In this document: positions 13,710 through 22,498 of the stretch, piece by piece
How the letters are laid out: every line of letters starts with the position of its first letter
How positions within the stretch are numbered: position 1 is the first letter of the stretch
Source: an uncultured Clostridia bacterium
Lineage (GTDB): Bacteria; Bacillota; Clostridia; Christensenellales; Borkfalkiaceae
Reading direction: 5' to 3'
Assembly: GCA_944368065.1 (NCBI GenBank)
Contig: CALVWV010000044.1
Coordinates: 1-35,573 of the forward strand
Length of the DNA: 35,573 bases
Translations under genes and position numbers: made by a program
The notes under the pieces: generated by a model
Databases searched by the model: none
The model's input: the letters and a program-made list of their open reading frames with translations, nothing else
What the model was told of the DNA's origin: nothing

Positions 13710-15748
13710 CAGTTTTTGCCGAGCGAATTGGGCGTTACAGAGAAGGTATTTGATATACCGTCGCGCGCGTATTCGTAAGGCAGTTTTGCAACAGATTCAA
13801 GCGACGCGAGCGCACCGTTCTTGTCCCTGCCGTGCATGGGGTTGGCGCCGGGCGCGAGGGGCTGTCCCGCCCTTCTGCCGTCGGGCGTGTTGCCCGTCTT
13901 TTTGCCGTAAACAACGTTGGAAGTTATGGTGAGCACGCTCATCGTGGGCACGCTCTGCCTGTATGTCGTGTGGCTCTTTATTTTGGTCATGAACGTCTTT
14001 ACAAGCCATACGGCGAGCTGGTCCACCCTGTCGTCGTTGTTGCCGTACCTGGGATAGTCGCCTTCGGTGCGGAAGTCGGTTATTATGCCGTCTTCATTGC
14101 GGATGGGATATACTTTTGCGTACTTGATTGCCGAAAGCGAGTCAGCCGCGCAGGAAAGTCCTGCAACGCCCGTTGCAAAGAAGCGGCGCACCTGGGTATC
14201 GTGCAACGCCATTTCAAGCGCTTCGTAGCAATATTTATCGTGCATATAATGAATAACGTTGAGCGTATTCACGTAAAGGCCTGCAAGCCAGTCCATCATC
14301 TGCTCGTACTTTTGCATTACGTCGTCGAAATCGAGAGGACCGTCGCCGAGAACGGGCATGAATTTAGGCGAAACCTGAAGGGGCTTGCCCGTTACCTTAT
14401 CCTTCATGAGCTCGTCAGCGCCGCCGTTGAGCGCGTACAGAAGGCACTTTGCAAGGTTTGCACGTGCGCCGAAGAACTGCATGTCTTTGCCGACGCGCAT
14501 GCAGCTTACGCAGCACGCTATGCAGTAATCGTCGCCCATTTCCTGGCGCATAAGGTCGTCGCTTTCATACTGTATTGCGGAAGTATTTATGGATACCTTT
14601 GCGCAGAACTTTTTGAAGTTTGCGGGGAGGTGCGTAGACCAAAGTACGGTGAGATTGGGTTCGGGTGCGGGACCTAAATTTTCCAGAGTGTGGAGCACGC
14701 GGAAGGAGTTTTTGGTGACAAGCGTTCTGCCGTCCACTCCCATGCCGCCTATCGATTCGGTTACCCACGTGGGGTCGCCCGAGAACAGCTCGTTATATTC
14801 CTTTATGCGCATGAACTTGACTATGCGCAGCTTCATTATGAACTGGTCGATTATCTCCTGAGCCTGTTCCTCGGTAAGGACGCCGCGCTTTAAGTCGCGC
14901 TCTATATAAATATCGAGGAATGTGGAGTTGCGGCCTATGGACATTGCCGCGCCGTTCTGCTCCTTTACCGCGCCGAGATAGCCGAAGTAGAGCCACTGCA
15001 CAGCCTCCTGCGCGTTTGAAGCGGGACGGGTGATGTCCTTGCCGTATGAAGCCGCCATCTTTGCAAGGTTTTTGAGCGCCTTTATCTGGTCGGCAAGCTC
15101 CTCTCTGTCGCGCACCTTTTCGGGCGACATGTCGCCGTTGATGTTGGCTTTGTCCCTTTCTTTGCATGCTACGAGGTAGTCCGTGCCGTAAAGCGCTACG
15201 CGGCGGTAGTCGCCTACTATTCTGCCTCTGCCGTAGGTATCGGGCAGACCTGTGAGAATATGAGCGCGGCGCGCAAGGCGCATTTCGGGTGTATATACGT
15301 CATAAACGCCGTCGTTGTGCGTTTTGCGGTACTTTGTGAATATCTCCTTGACTTCGGGAGCTATTTCGTAGCCGTACATATTGAGCGCCTGTTCAGCCAT
15401 CTTTATGCCGCCGAAAGGCTGGAGCGAACGCTTGAAAGGTTCGTCCGTCTGAAGTCCGACTATCTTTTCGAGATCTTTATCTATATAGCCCGCACCGTGG
15501 GACGTGAGCGTGGAAACTACCGCGGTATCGGCCTTTAAAACGCCGCCTGCGGCGCGTTCCTCGGCGGAAAGCTCCATTACCTTGTCCCAGAGTTTTTTGG
15601 TAGCGTCCGTCGCGGGGGCGAGGAAGCTGTCGTCACCTTCGTAAGGGGTGTAGTTGCGCTGAATAAAGTCGCGTACGTTTACCTCATCGTCGCTCCATTT
15701 TCCTGAAACGAAGCCCTCCCATTCGGGGCGCATTTTTTCATTTGCCAT
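13709..15748 (-). CDS. pflB: Pyruvate formate-lyase catalytic barrel, lacking the glycyl-radical domain
   Basis: 679 residues versus about 740-760 for normal PFL. The enzyme converts pyruvate and CoA to acetyl-CoA and formate. The N-terminal PFL domain is intact ([52 protein letters not shown]), and the active-site pair is Cys412-Cys413 in [15 protein letters not shown]. The protein ends [25 protein letters not shown] and a TGA, exactly where canonical PFL continues into the glycyl-radical domain; that domain follows as a separate gene 109 bases on, in another frame with its own ribosome site. Its start overlaps the stop of the thioredoxin-like gene by 11 bases, implying translational coupling. 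It should need the downstream subunit and PflA for activity. Confidence 0.95.
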   Translation of the reverse strand: MANEKMRPEWEGFVSGKWSDDEVNVRDFIQRNYTPYEGDDSFLAPATDATKKLWDKVMELSAEERAAGGVLKADTAVVSTLTSHGAGYIDKDLEKIVGLQTDEPFKRSLQPFGGIKMAEQALNMYGYEIAPEVKEIFTKYRKTHNDGVYDVYTPEMRLARRAHILTGLPDTYGRGRIVGDYRRVALYGTDYLVACKERDKANINGDMSPEKVRDREELADQIKALKNLAKMAASYGKDITRPASNAQEAVQWLYFGYLGAVKEQNGAAMSIGRNSTFLDIYIERDLKRGVLTEEQAQEIIDQFIMKLRIVKFMRIKEYNELFSGDPTWVTESIGGMGVDGRTLVTKNSFRVLHTLENLGPAPEPNLTVLWSTHLPANFKKFCAKVSINTSAIQYESDDLMRQEMGDDYCIACCVSCMRVGKDMQFFGARANLAKCLLYALNGGADELMKDKVTGKPLQVSPKFMPVLGDGPLDFDDVMQKYEQMMDWLAGLYVNTLNVIHYMHDKYCYEALEMALHDTQVRRFFATGVAGLSCAADSLSAIKYAKVYPIRNEDGIITDFRTEGDYPRYGNNDDRVDQLAVWLVKTFMTKIKSHTTYRQSVPTMSVLTITSNVVYGKKTGNTPDGRRAGQPLAPGANPMHGRDKNGALASLESVAKLPYEYARDGISNTFSVTPNSLGKN

Positions 15749-16040
15749 CTTTATGCTCCTGTAATTTATATTCTATCCAGATATCGAGTATTTCCTGCGG
15801 CTGATAGCCGTGCGCCTCGGCAAAAGGCACGCCGCCGTCCGCAAGGAAGAGTGAGGGAACGGTTGAAACCTTCCACTCCTTTATAAGATTTTCCGCCTCT
15901 TCGGCGTCGAAATAGTAAAAGGGTATGCCCGCGTCAGCCGCCGCCTGCCTTGCCGCAGGCATAAGCTGATGACAGCCGGCGCAAGCCGAACCGCCTATTT
16001 CCACAAGGCAAAGACCTTTGAAGTCGAATGTTTTTGCCAT
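15738..16040 (-). CDS. Thioredoxin-fold protein in the PFL operon
   Basis: 100 residues, the length of a single thioredoxin domain. It has CAGC (Cys20 and Cys23) after a short VEIGGSA strand, and the cis-Pro segment [12 protein letters not shown]. The usual WCGPC context is replaced by SACAGC, so it is a divergent thioredoxin-like protein rather than standard TrxA. No signal peptide, so cytoplasmic. It lies between pflA and pflB and overlaps pflB by 11 bases. A plausible job is redox care of PFL or of the PflA cluster (reduction of the Cys412-Cys413 pair, for instance), but this rests on position only. The ribosome site (AAGG) is weak. Confidence 0.82.
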   Translation of the reverse strand: MAKTFDFKGLCLVEIGGSACAGCHQLMPAARQAAADAGIPFYYFDAEEAENLIKEWKVSTVPSLFLADGGVPFAEAHGYQPQEILDIWIEYKLQEHKDGK

Positions 16041-16060
16041 AGCTATTTACCTTATATTTT

Positions 16061-16093
16061 GTGCATTGGTTGGGGCATATACAGGGGTCAATT
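16061..16093 (-). repeat. Dispersed 33-bp imperfect palindrome, copy 3
   Basis: Reads on the minus strand AATTGACCCCT-GT-ATATGCCCCAAC-CAATG, 25 of 33 positions like copy 5. It sits in the 130-base gap between pflA and the thioredoxin-like gene, about 20 bases before the latter's start. I see no convincing promoter in the gap. Confidence 0.75.
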
Positions 16094-16170
16094 AAAATTT
16101 TTTTAATTTTTTTGCGCAAAAATTTTGGCAAGAAAATCAAAATCTGATTTTAAGGAAATTACCTTGAAAG

Positions 16171-16908
16171 TTATATCTCTTTCGCGGTGCAGAGTATCTC
16201 TTTCGCGCGCTCCACACTCTCCTTTTCGGGAGGGTTGACGCCCGCAAGCGGATAAGCAATGCCGAGGTTTTTATACTTTACCTCGCCCATTGTATGGTAT
16301 GGAAGCACCTCCACCCGCTTTACCGTTTTAAGCGTGTCAATGAATGCGCGCGTGCGCCTGAGATATTCTTCTCCGTCTGTAATGCCCGGCACGAGCACCT
16401 GCCTTATCCACATATCCTTGCCGTTTTCCGAAAGGTATTTTGCAAAGGCAAGCTCGTTTTTGTTGTCGAAACCCGTAAGGGCTTTGCAGCCTTCGGGGTC
16501 GATGTGCTTGATGTCGAGTAAAAAAAGGTCGGCATGCTTTATGAGCTCGGCGTGCTGCGCTTTGCTCTTTTCGCTCTCTTTGTTGAACGTCATGCCCGAT
16601 GTATCCACCGCGCAGTGCACGCCCTCCGCTTTGAGTATGCGGAAAAGTTCGGTGACAAACTCTATCTGAAGGAGCGGTTCGCCGCCGGAGACGGTAACGC
16701 CACCGCCGCCGCGCCAGTACTTTTTGTAGCGGAGCGCGTTGGACGCAACCTCTTCGGGGGAATATTCCTTGCCGCCGAAGACGTTCCACGTATCGGGATT
16801 ATGACAGTATTTGCACCTTAAGGGACAGCCCTGCATGAATACGACAAAGCGGATGCCGGGTCCGTCTACAGTGCCGAAACTTTCAAACGAATGAATTCTG
16901 CCAACCAT
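16171..16908 (-). CDS. pflA: Pyruvate formate-lyase activating enzyme (radical SAM)
   Basis: 245 residues from the Met of MVGRIHSFESFGTVDGPG, which matches the family N-terminus and has AAGG seven bases upstream; another in-frame ATG 36 bases further out (16944) is less likely. The cluster motif is CPLRCKYCHNPDTW (C-x3-C-x2-C, with the PflA HNPDTW signature), followed by GGGVTVSGGEPLLQ and the DTSG and LDIKH segments that bind S-adenosylmethionine and shape the barrel. It generates the glycyl radical on Gly52 of the small subunit encoded downstream. First gene of the operon, behind a ZTP-type riboswitch leader. Confidence 0.95.
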   Translation of the reverse strand: MVGRIHSFESFGTVDGPGIRFVVFMQGCPLRCKYCHNPDTWNVFGGKEYSPEEVASNALRYKKYWRGGGGVTVSGGEPLLQIEFVTELFRILKAEGVHCAVDTSGMTFNKESEKSKAQHAELIKHADLFLLDIKHIDPEGCKALTGFDNKNELAFAKYLSENGKDMWIRQVLVPGITDGEEYLRRTRAFIDTLKTVKRVEVLPYHTMGEVKYKNLGIAYPLAGVNPPEKESVERAKEILCTAKEI

Positions 16909-16979
16909 AAAACAGCCTTGAAATAATTCAATGCGGTAAAACATACTTTGGAATATGCCTTCACCGATTAACGGGGGTT

Positions 16980-17041
16980 AAAAAAAGGGCGGTTAACATT
17001 ATACTGCGGAAAATTATACCGCTTGAGTATAACGACTGCCC
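16980..17041 (-). terminator. Riboswitch-controlled intrinsic terminator ahead of pflA
   Basis: On the minus strand GGGC (17041-17038) pairs with GCCC (16990-16987), GTTATACT with AGTATAAT, and GCGG with CCGC, followed by seven T. The first GGGC is also the 3' end of the aptamer (CTGGGC), so aptamer folding and terminator formation exclude each other. Confidence 0.8.
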
Positions 17042-17130
17042 AGACGAACGACAAAAAAACCTTACGCCCCGCCGTTCCACCGCGGTTATGCCTGAAGGCT
17101 TTCCGCTTATATTCGTCAGTTGCGGCGGGC
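17038..17130 (-). promoter_or_regulatory. ZTP (pfl motif) riboswitch aptamer
   Basis: Reading the minus strand: P1 is GCCCGCCG with CGGCGGGGC (17130-17066); the junction carries ACTGACGAA, matching the ACUGGCGAA of known ZTP aptamers; P2 is GCGG/CCGC closed by a GCCT/AGGC hairpin; GGTGGAAC follows P2; and the 3' domain is CGTTCGTCTGGGC, matching the known CCGCCUGGGC. The pseudoknot covaries: GACGAA (17117-17112) pairs with TTCGTC (17048-17043), where the type sequence has GGCG with CGCC. ZTP signals low 10-formyl-tetrahydrofolate. PFL supplies formate for that cofactor, so switching pflA on with ZTP makes sense. Class assigned from memory of the consensus. Confidence 0.85.
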
Positions 17131-17149
17131 TTCTTTTCTTTACGAATTG

Positions 17150-17178
17150 ATTATATCAGCAGTATGCGCATAAGTCAA
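17150..17178 (-). promoter_or_regulatory. Promoter of the PFL operon
   Basis: On the minus strand TTGACT (17178-17173), a 17-bp spacer and TATAAT (17155-17150). Predicted start near 17143, just before the riboswitch. The rest of the 490-base region between pflA and clpC is A/T-rich sequence plus the clpC terminator. Confidence 0.8.
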
Positions 17179-17309
17179 GGGATTTTCCGTATTTTGTTTT
17201 AGCAATTTTTGTCAACCACAATATATTGTATATATAAAGATCTTACACACCAACACGAAAAACACAAAAATACTTATAAATTTTAAGGGTGCTGAAGCTT
17301 TAAATGATA

Positions 17310-17353
17310 AAGCCGAGCCGCTCTGCGCTGTTTTGCGCAGAGCGGCTCGGCTT
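17310..17353 (-). terminator. Terminator of the mcsA-mcsB-clpC operon
   Basis: A 19-bp perfect stem (AAGCCGAGCCGCTCTGCGC with its complement) closes a TGTTTT loop. The minus-strand side continues into TTTATCATTTAAA. Confidence 0.75.
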
Positions 17354-17435
17354 AAATTCATACAAACTCAATTATTCATTTGCTATATTTTGCTTTTTGC
17401 GAAAAACTGTCTTTGCCGACAGAAGTCAAAACTGT

Positions 17436-19955
17436 TCAGTCAGCGTTGACATTTTCAGACTTGAATACAAACTCGCCATCTTTGTTTACGTTGACGGTAA
17501 CTTTTTCGCCCGGAAGAACGTGACCTGCAAGAATTTCGTCGGAAAGTCTGTCTTCTATGCGCTTCTGCACCACCCTCTTCATGGGGCGGGCGCCGTAGTC
17601 TTCGCTGTAGCCTTCGGAAAGCAGTTTATCCATTGCCGCGGGCGTGATTTTGAGCGATACGTTTTTGACCTTAAGCTTTTCTTCAAGCCCCGCTATTATC
17701 TTTTCGCAGATTTTGCCCTGCTCTTCGCGCGTGAGCTTGCGGAAGATTATTATATCGTCCAGCCTGTTCAGAAATTCGGGCTTGAACTGCTCGCGCAAGG
17801 CTTCCATAATATTTTCACGCATGTCTACGTAGCCGTCGTCTTCATCCGAACGGAAACCGAAGTTGGACATCTTTTTAATCTGGCTAGCACCGACGTTGGA
17901 CGTCATTATTATTATGGTATTCTTGAAATTAATTACCCTGCCTTTGCTGTCCGTAAGGCGACCGTCGTCGAGTATCTGCAAAAGTATGTTGAATACGTCG
18001 GGATGGGCCTTTTCAATCTCGTCGAAGAGCACAACGCTGTAAGGCTTGCGCCTTATTTTTTCGGTAAGCTGTCCGCCGTTGTTATCGTCGTAACCGACAT
18101 ATCCCGGAGGCGCGCCGATGAGCTTGGACACGGTGTGCTTTTCCATGTATTCGGACATGTCAAGCCTTACCATAAGTTTTTCGTCGCCGAACATGCACTC
18201 GGCAAGCGCCTTTGCAAGGTCGGTTTTGCCCACGCCCGTAGGACCTACGAAAATGAAAGAACCTATGGGCTTGTTGGGCTCGTTGAGACCCGCCCTCGCC
18301 CTGCGGATTGCGCGCGCAACGGCAGATACAGCTTCGTCCTGACCGACTATGCGCTTATGCAGATTTTCTTCGAGATGCAAAAGTTTTTCGCTTTCCTGTT
18401 CGGTGAGCTTTGTTACGGGCACACCCGTCCAGCCGCTTACGATATCGGCAATTTCGTCCGAACCGATGCTCGGCGCGTTGGTCTGCGTGCCGCCCTTCCA
18501 GTCCTTTCTGGCGATGTTTATCTGCTGCTGTACGGCGTTGATTTCGTCCACAAGCTTCTGCGCCTGGGAATAATTTTCGTCCTTTGCCGCCTTGGTCTTT
18601 TCCATGGTAAGGCGCTTTAACTTATCTTCGAGCTCCTTTACCGCCTCGGGCATGTTGTAGCTGTTGAGACGGGCGCGCGACGCCGCTTCGTCGATAAGGT
18701 CTATGGCTTTGTCGGGAAGATATCTGTCCGTTATATATCTGTCTGAAAGCGTAGCCGCCGCAATTATCGCCTCGTCGGTGATGACTACTTTGTGGTGCGC
18801 TTCGTACTTGTCGCGCAGACCGCGCAGTATTTCAACGGTATCTTCAACCGAAGGTTCGTCCACCTGCACGGGTGTGAAACGGCGTTCGAGCGCAGCGTCC
18901 TTTTCTATATACTTCCTGTACTCTTCAAGCGTAGTTGCGCCTATAGTCTGAAGTTCGCCGCGGGCAAGCATCGGCTTTAAAATGTTTGCCGCGTCCATGC
19001 TGCCGTCGCTCGTCGCGCCTGCGCCGACTATCTGGTGAATTTCGTCTATGAAAAGTATTACGTTTCCCTTGTTTTTTACTTCGGTTATGGCGTTTTTAAG
19101 CCTTTCTTCAAAGTCGCCGCGGTACTTTGAGCCCGCCACCATGCTTGCAAGGTCGAGCGAAAATACTATTTTGTTTTTGAGAAGGTCGGGCACTTCGTTA
19201 TTTACTATCGCCTGGGCAAGCCCTTCCACCACCGCAGATTTGCCTACGCCCGGCTCGCCGATGAGCACGGGGTTGTTCTTGGTGCGGCGGGAAAGAACCT
19301 GTATTATTTTGTCAATCTCTTTCTTTCTGCCGATTACGGGGTCTATTTTGCCCTCGCGCGCCTTCTGCGTGAGGTTGACGCCGTACTTTTCAATCTCGCC
19401 GCCGAGAGATTCGCTCTTGCGCTCCTGACGGGAAGCGGGGCGGGGCTTTTCCGTACCCAACGAGGAAAAGAAGGACGCAAACGGGTTGCTTTCTTCAAAG
19501 TCGCTCTCCTCTTCGGTGAGCCCCTCGTGTATAACCACCTCGAGCTTTGAGGCGAGGCGGGTGACATTCACGCCCATGGCATTGAAAATGCGCATTGCAA
19601 GGCAGGTGGGCTCCGCCATTACGGCGTAAAGCATGTGTTCGGTGCCGGCGAGAGCGTCGTCGCCGCCGAGAGCTACCGCAAGTTCGACCGCCTGCATGAG
19701 CATGTGTTTTGTGCGGGGCGTAAAGCCCTTAATGTTTGACTGCTGGTCGATGGAGCGCGCGAAGTAAGCCCTGAAGGGCGCTTCTTCAACCCCGCACATC
19801 TCCATAACCTTGCACGCCGTGCACGCGGGCGTGTTGAGCATTGCAAAAACTATATGTTCGCTGCCTACGTAGCTCGAGCCGAAAAGATCGGCCGCGCTTT
19901 CGGCTTTGTCTATAACTTCGACAAGATTAGAAGTAAATTTTCCGTAATCTTCCAT
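17436..19955 (-). CDS. clpC: ATP-dependent Clp protease ATPase subunit ClpC
   Basis: 839 residues, full ClpC length. It unfolds substrates and feeds them to ClpP; in Firmicutes many substrates are arginine-phosphorylated by McsB. Order: double Clp_N repeat (about 1-145), a linker (146-190), AAA+ domain 1 with Walker A GEPGVGKS at 233-240 and [10 protein letters not shown] as Walker B, the coiled middle domain with a UVR-like part, AAA+ domain 2 with GPTGVGKT at 571-578, and the Clp D2-small domain near the end ([13 protein letters not shown]). The ATG follows AAGGAGG. It is third in the operon, 165 bases after mcsB; that gap holds repeat copy 4. Confidence 0.97.
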   Translation of the reverse strand: MEDYGKFTSNLVEVIDKAESAADLFGSSYVGSEHIVFAMLNTPACTACKVMEMCGVEEAPFRAYFARSIDQQSNIKGFTPRTKHMLMQAVELAVALGGDDALAGTEHMLYAVMAEPTCLAMRIFNAMGVNVTRLASKLEVVIHEGLTEEESDFEESNPFASFFSSLGTEKPRPASRQERKSESLGGEIEKYGVNLTQKAREGKIDPVIGRKKEIDKIIQVLSRRTKNNPVLIGEPGVGKSAVVEGLAQAIVNNEVPDLLKNKIVFSLDLASMVAGSKYRGDFEERLKNAITEVKNKGNVILFIDEIHQIVGAGATSDGSMDAANILKPMLARGELQTIGATTLEEYRKYIEKDAALERRFTPVQVDEPSVEDTVEILRGLRDKYEAHHKVVITDEAIIAAATLSDRYITDRYLPDKAIDLIDEAASRARLNSYNMPEAVKELEDKLKRLTMEKTKAAKDENYSQAQKLVDEINAVQQQINIARKDWKGGTQTNAPSIGSDEIADIVSGWTGVPVTKLTEQESEKLLHLEENLHKRIVGQDEAVSAVARAIRRARAGLNEPNKPIGSFIFVGPTGVGKTDLAKALAECMFGDEKLMVRLDMSEYMEKHTVSKLIGAPPGYVGYDDNNGGQLTEKIRRKPYSVVLFDEIEKAHPDVFNILLQILDDGRLTDSKGRVINFKNTIIIMTSNVGASQIKKMSNFGFRSDEDDGYVDMRENIMEALREQFKPEFLNRLDDIIIFRKLTREEQGKICEKIIAGLEEKLKVKNVSLKITPAAMDKLLSEGYSEDYGARPMKRVVQKRIEDRLSDEILAGHVLPGEKVTVNVNKDGEFVFKSENVNAD

Positions 19956-20049
19956 ATGGCTTTTTACCTCCTTTAAGGTGTGGCGGCGGAGCCTGAAGCG
20001 CCGCCTGCCGCAAGGCTGAAATTTTGCCGCAAATTTGCGGAAATTTTTG

Positions 20050-20082
20050 AATTGACCGCGATATATGCCGCAACGAATTCAG
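20050..20082 (+). repeat. Dispersed 33-bp imperfect palindrome, copy 4
   Basis: Reads AATTGACCGCG-AT-ATATGCCGCAAC-GAATT on the + strand, in the gap between mcsB and clpC, 38 bases past the mcsB stop. A small palindrome CCGCAAATTTGCGG lies next to it. Confidence 0.75.
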
Positions 20083-20120
20083 ATTGTACGCGCAGTCGCG
20101 GGCTTGTTTCTGTTTTTATT

Positions 20121-21137
20121 TTATCTGGCTGAGGCAAGTTTTTTTATGTGCGCGGAGGCGTACTCGGCGCGGTAAACGTCGCGCTCGCCAGCGGTGAGTT
20201 CCCTGCCCGCGGATATGTTCATGTTGTACGGCTGCATTCGCGCCACAAGGTCGTCTATGTCGGATACGTTGGCAATCGGGATATACCCGAGGCACGCGCC
20301 GAGCTTTATGTCTGCGGCAAGGCGGGTGAGCTCTACCGAAGAGAGCACCGCGCAATTTGTTGCCACGCCGTACGCGCGCAGGCATTTATCCTTTACGGTA
20401 AGCCTTGCCGAACCTGTTTTAAGCTTGTTCCTTTCGGCATTTTCAAGCGCGCATATCTTTTGCGCCACTTCGTCTACCTGGGAAATTATCTCGTCTTCGG
20501 AAACGCCTAAGGTGACCTCGTTGCTGACCTGATACATATACCCTTCGGCTTCGCTGCCCTCGCCGTATATGCCGCGCACGGTGAGCCCCAGACGGGATAT
20601 CGAACGCACCACCTCGCGCATGTTTCCGTTTAATGTAAGCGCCGGCAGAAAGAGCATTACGGAAGCCCTTAACCCCGTGCCGAGGTTTGTGGGGCAAGCC
20701 GTAAGATAGCCGAGCTGTTCGTCGTAGGCAAATTTTATAGACCTGCCTATCTTGCTGTCTATCGCCGAAAGCCTGTCGTACGCGCGCTTTAGGTGCAGCC
20801 CCTTTATTATGCACTGTTCGCGCAGATGGTCCTCCTCGTTAATCATTACCGATATGCTTCTGTCCGAATTTATGAGCGCCGCCGCGGAGCGCTTGCGCGC
20901 GATAAGGTCGGGGCTTATCAGGTGGTTTTCCTTTAAGGAATTGGCCTCCCACTCGGATATTCCGTCCATATAGTAAAGTTTGAAATCGTCCAGGCGGTTG
21001 AGCCCCGAGGATACGAGGCGGATTATCTCCTTAGCCTGCTTTTCGTCCTTTAAATGCGAGGGGAAAGGGTAACCTTCGAGATTGCGCGCAAGCCTTATGC
21101 GCGTCGATACGAGCGTTCCGTCTGAAATGTTGCTCAT
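20121..21137 (-). CDS. mcsB: Protein arginine kinase McsB
   Basis: 338 residues, normal for McsB (about 350). It phosphorylates arginines on proteins, marking them for ClpCP. Phosphagen-kinase features: STRIRLARNLEGYPFP at the N-terminus, MINEEDHLR with the catalytic acidic residues, GYLTACPTNLGTGLRASVMLFLPAL, and SRLGLTVRGIYGEGSEAEG. The start codon overlaps the mcsA stop by four bases (ATGA), and GGAGGG precedes it inside mcsA, so the two are translationally coupled. Its activator McsA is encoded directly upstream. Confidence 0.96.
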   Translation of the reverse strand: MSNISDGTLVSTRIRLARNLEGYPFPSHLKDEKQAKEIIRLVSSGLNRLDDFKLYYMDGISEWEANSLKENHLISPDLIARKRSAAALINSDRSISVMINEEDHLREQCIIKGLHLKRAYDRLSAIDSKIGRSIKFAYDEQLGYLTACPTNLGTGLRASVMLFLPALTLNGNMREVVRSISRLGLTVRGIYGEGSEAEGYMYQVSNEVTLGVSEDEIISQVDEVAQKICALENAERNKLKTGSARLTVKDKCLRAYGVATNCAVLSSVELTRLAADIKLGACLGYIPIANVSDIDDLVARMQPYNMNISAGRELTAGERDVYRAEYASAHIKKLASAR

Positions 21138-21628
21138 CTGTCGCCCTCCCCGCTTTCAGAAATGCGCCTGCGCACTTCCGATATTTTACTGTTTATTCTC
21201 TCCGCCGCAAGATACTTCTTTTCGCGCACCGCCTTTTCCAGCTCTTCCTGAAGTTTGGAAAGAGTGCGCGTAAGATCCTGTTCGCGCGCATTCTGTCCCA
21301 CCTTGCCTACGTGCGTAACCTTGCCCTGAATGCGCTCTATATAAGGCATGAGCTCTTCCTTGAAAACGTCGTAACACGCGGCGCAGCCTAAAAGCCCCGT
21401 CCGCTCGAAATCGGAATAGGATATGCCGCACACGGGGCAGGAGCGCACGCGCTTGTTTTCCGACTGACCGAAAAGGCCGGCAAGTATGTCGCCGTCGAGA
21501 GATGAATTGATTGTTCCGAACATTTCGGCATAACACTTTGCGCACAGATTGTAGCCTACCTTTTCGCCTTTGATAAGCTCTATGAAATTCATGGTGGCTT
21601 CCTGTTTTTTGCAGCGCTGGCAGAGCAT
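21134..21628 (-). CDS. mcsA: McsA, zinc-binding activator of McsB
   Basis: 164 residues when started at MLCQRCKK, which has AAGGA nine bases upstream; an in-frame ATG 42 bases earlier adds a basic stretch unlike the family. Four CxxC pairs are visible (CQRC, CAKC, CPVC, CAAC), giving two zinc sites, and a UVR motif ends the protein (REKKYLAAERINSKISEVRRRI). McsA activates McsB and guides it to substrates. In most Firmicutes ctsR precedes mcsA; here the operon starts with mcsA, and no CtsR-type gene is present in the window. Confidence 0.95.
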   Translation of the reverse strand: MLCQRCKKQEATMNFIELIKGEKVGYNLCAKCYAEMFGTINSSLDGDILAGLFGQSENKRVRSCPVCGISYSDFERTGLLGCAACYDVFKEELMPYIERIQGKVTHVGKVGQNAREQDLTRTLSKLQEELEKAVREKKYLAAERINSKISEVRRRISESGEGDR

Positions 21629-21749
21629 ATACCGTAGTCCTTCCGCCGCCCGCAGCAAGCGGCGGCGCATTATTTATTCCGCAGAGCCGCGCCGCAAATG
21701 TGCGGCGGATTTTTGCCGTACGCAAATGCGCAGACCCTGCCTGTATATT

Positions 21750-21778
21750 ATAATACACTATAATTATAATACTTTCAA
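21750..21778 (-). promoter_or_regulatory. Promoter of the mcsA operon
   Basis: On the minus strand TTGAAA (21778-21773), a 17-bp spacer and TATTAT (21755-21750). I see neither a CtsR heptad repeat (GGTCAAA type) nor a CIRCE element around it. Confidence 0.65.
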
Positions 21779-21871
21779 GCGGCAAGTAAACATAATCTTT
21801 TGCAACCGCAGTGTATTTTTTTGTAATATGGCATGTAACACGTATTTGCTCTTTTTGCAACACGGATGATA

Positions 21872-21900
21872 TTGAAATAAAGCCGGTTATGCAGTATAAT
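21872..21900 (+). promoter_or_regulatory. Promoter of the membrane protein / PstS-like unit
   Basis: TTGAAA (21872-21877), a 17-bp spacer and TATAAT (21895-21900), followed by AAGGAG and the ATG at 21937. Confidence 0.8.
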
Positions 21901-21936
21901 TATGACGTATTTAAAACCTTATTCAAGGAGAAAGCC

Positions 21937-22488
21937 ATGAACGACAATCGCGCGCACGACAAACAGAACGAAAGCGGCAAGGCGGACGCCGACATCAGAC
22001 GCCGGCGCAAGGGCGCAATTATTGCCGCGGCGGCATGCGCCGCCGCGGGGCTGCTTTTTATTATATTCGGGATTATCGTAAGCAACGAACCCTTAATCGG
22101 TCTGGGGCTGATATTTTACATTCCCGTCATAATAATAGCTTTATACCTTATCAACGCAACGCTCGCCTCGCGCACGCCGCCGCGCTCTGTACTGCCCTAC
22201 GCCGCGGTTATCCTTGACATAAGCTGCGTACCGCTTGCGTATATAACATACTTTCTTTCTTACGTCGGAGGCGGCGCGCTTTTCTTGGCACTGCCCCTTA
22301 TGCTCTGCATATTTATCGCGCCGGTTGAGGGAATAACCGCGGGCATAATAACCGTATGCGCGGGAAAGAATAAGCACGGCGCGGCGGGAATGGCTGCAGG
22401 CATAATTGCTATAGTTCTGCCTGTAATCATAGTCGGAACGATTATTTTGCTCATGAGCATGCGCGTCATAGTTATTTCGCTTATGTGA
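21937..22488 (+). CDS. Polytopic membrane protein of unknown function
   Basis: 183 residues from the ATG preceded by AAGGAG; the longer frame starting at 21811 overlaps the promoter and is rejected. A charged cytoplasmic N-terminus (NDNRAHDKQNESGKADADIRRRRKG, residues 2-26) precedes about five hydrophobic segments (around 28-50, 55-77, 88-110, 113-135 and 150-175). No family is recognised. It overlaps nothing but is followed 10 bases later by a PstS-like gene, so the two probably form one transcript and may work together. Confidence 0.75.
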   Translation: MNDNRAHDKQNESGKADADIRRRRKGAIIAAAACAAAGLLFIIFGIIVSNEPLIGLGLIFYIPVIIIALYLINATLASRTPPRSVLPYAAVILDISCVPLAYITYFLSYVGGGALFLALPLMLCIFIAPVEGITAGIITVCAGKNKHGAAGMAAGIIAIVLPVIIVGTIILLMSMRVIVISLM

Positions 22489-22498
22489 GGCGGCCGCA

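Noticed and set aside
17038-17130. Tetrahydrofolate or fluoride riboswitch
   Set aside because: The arrangement of P1, junction ACTGACGAA, P2 and the 3' CTGGGC domain with its pseudoknot fits the ZTP/pfl motif and not those classes.
17304-18620. A 438-codon open frame on the + strand opposite clpC
   Set aside because: It lies antisense to the conserved ClpC coding sequence, has no ribosome site, and its start region is the clpC terminator.
21640-21800. CtsR or CIRCE operator before mcsA
   Set aside because: I found neither a GGTCAAA-type heptad repeat nor TTAGCACTC...GAGTGCTAA in either orientation.
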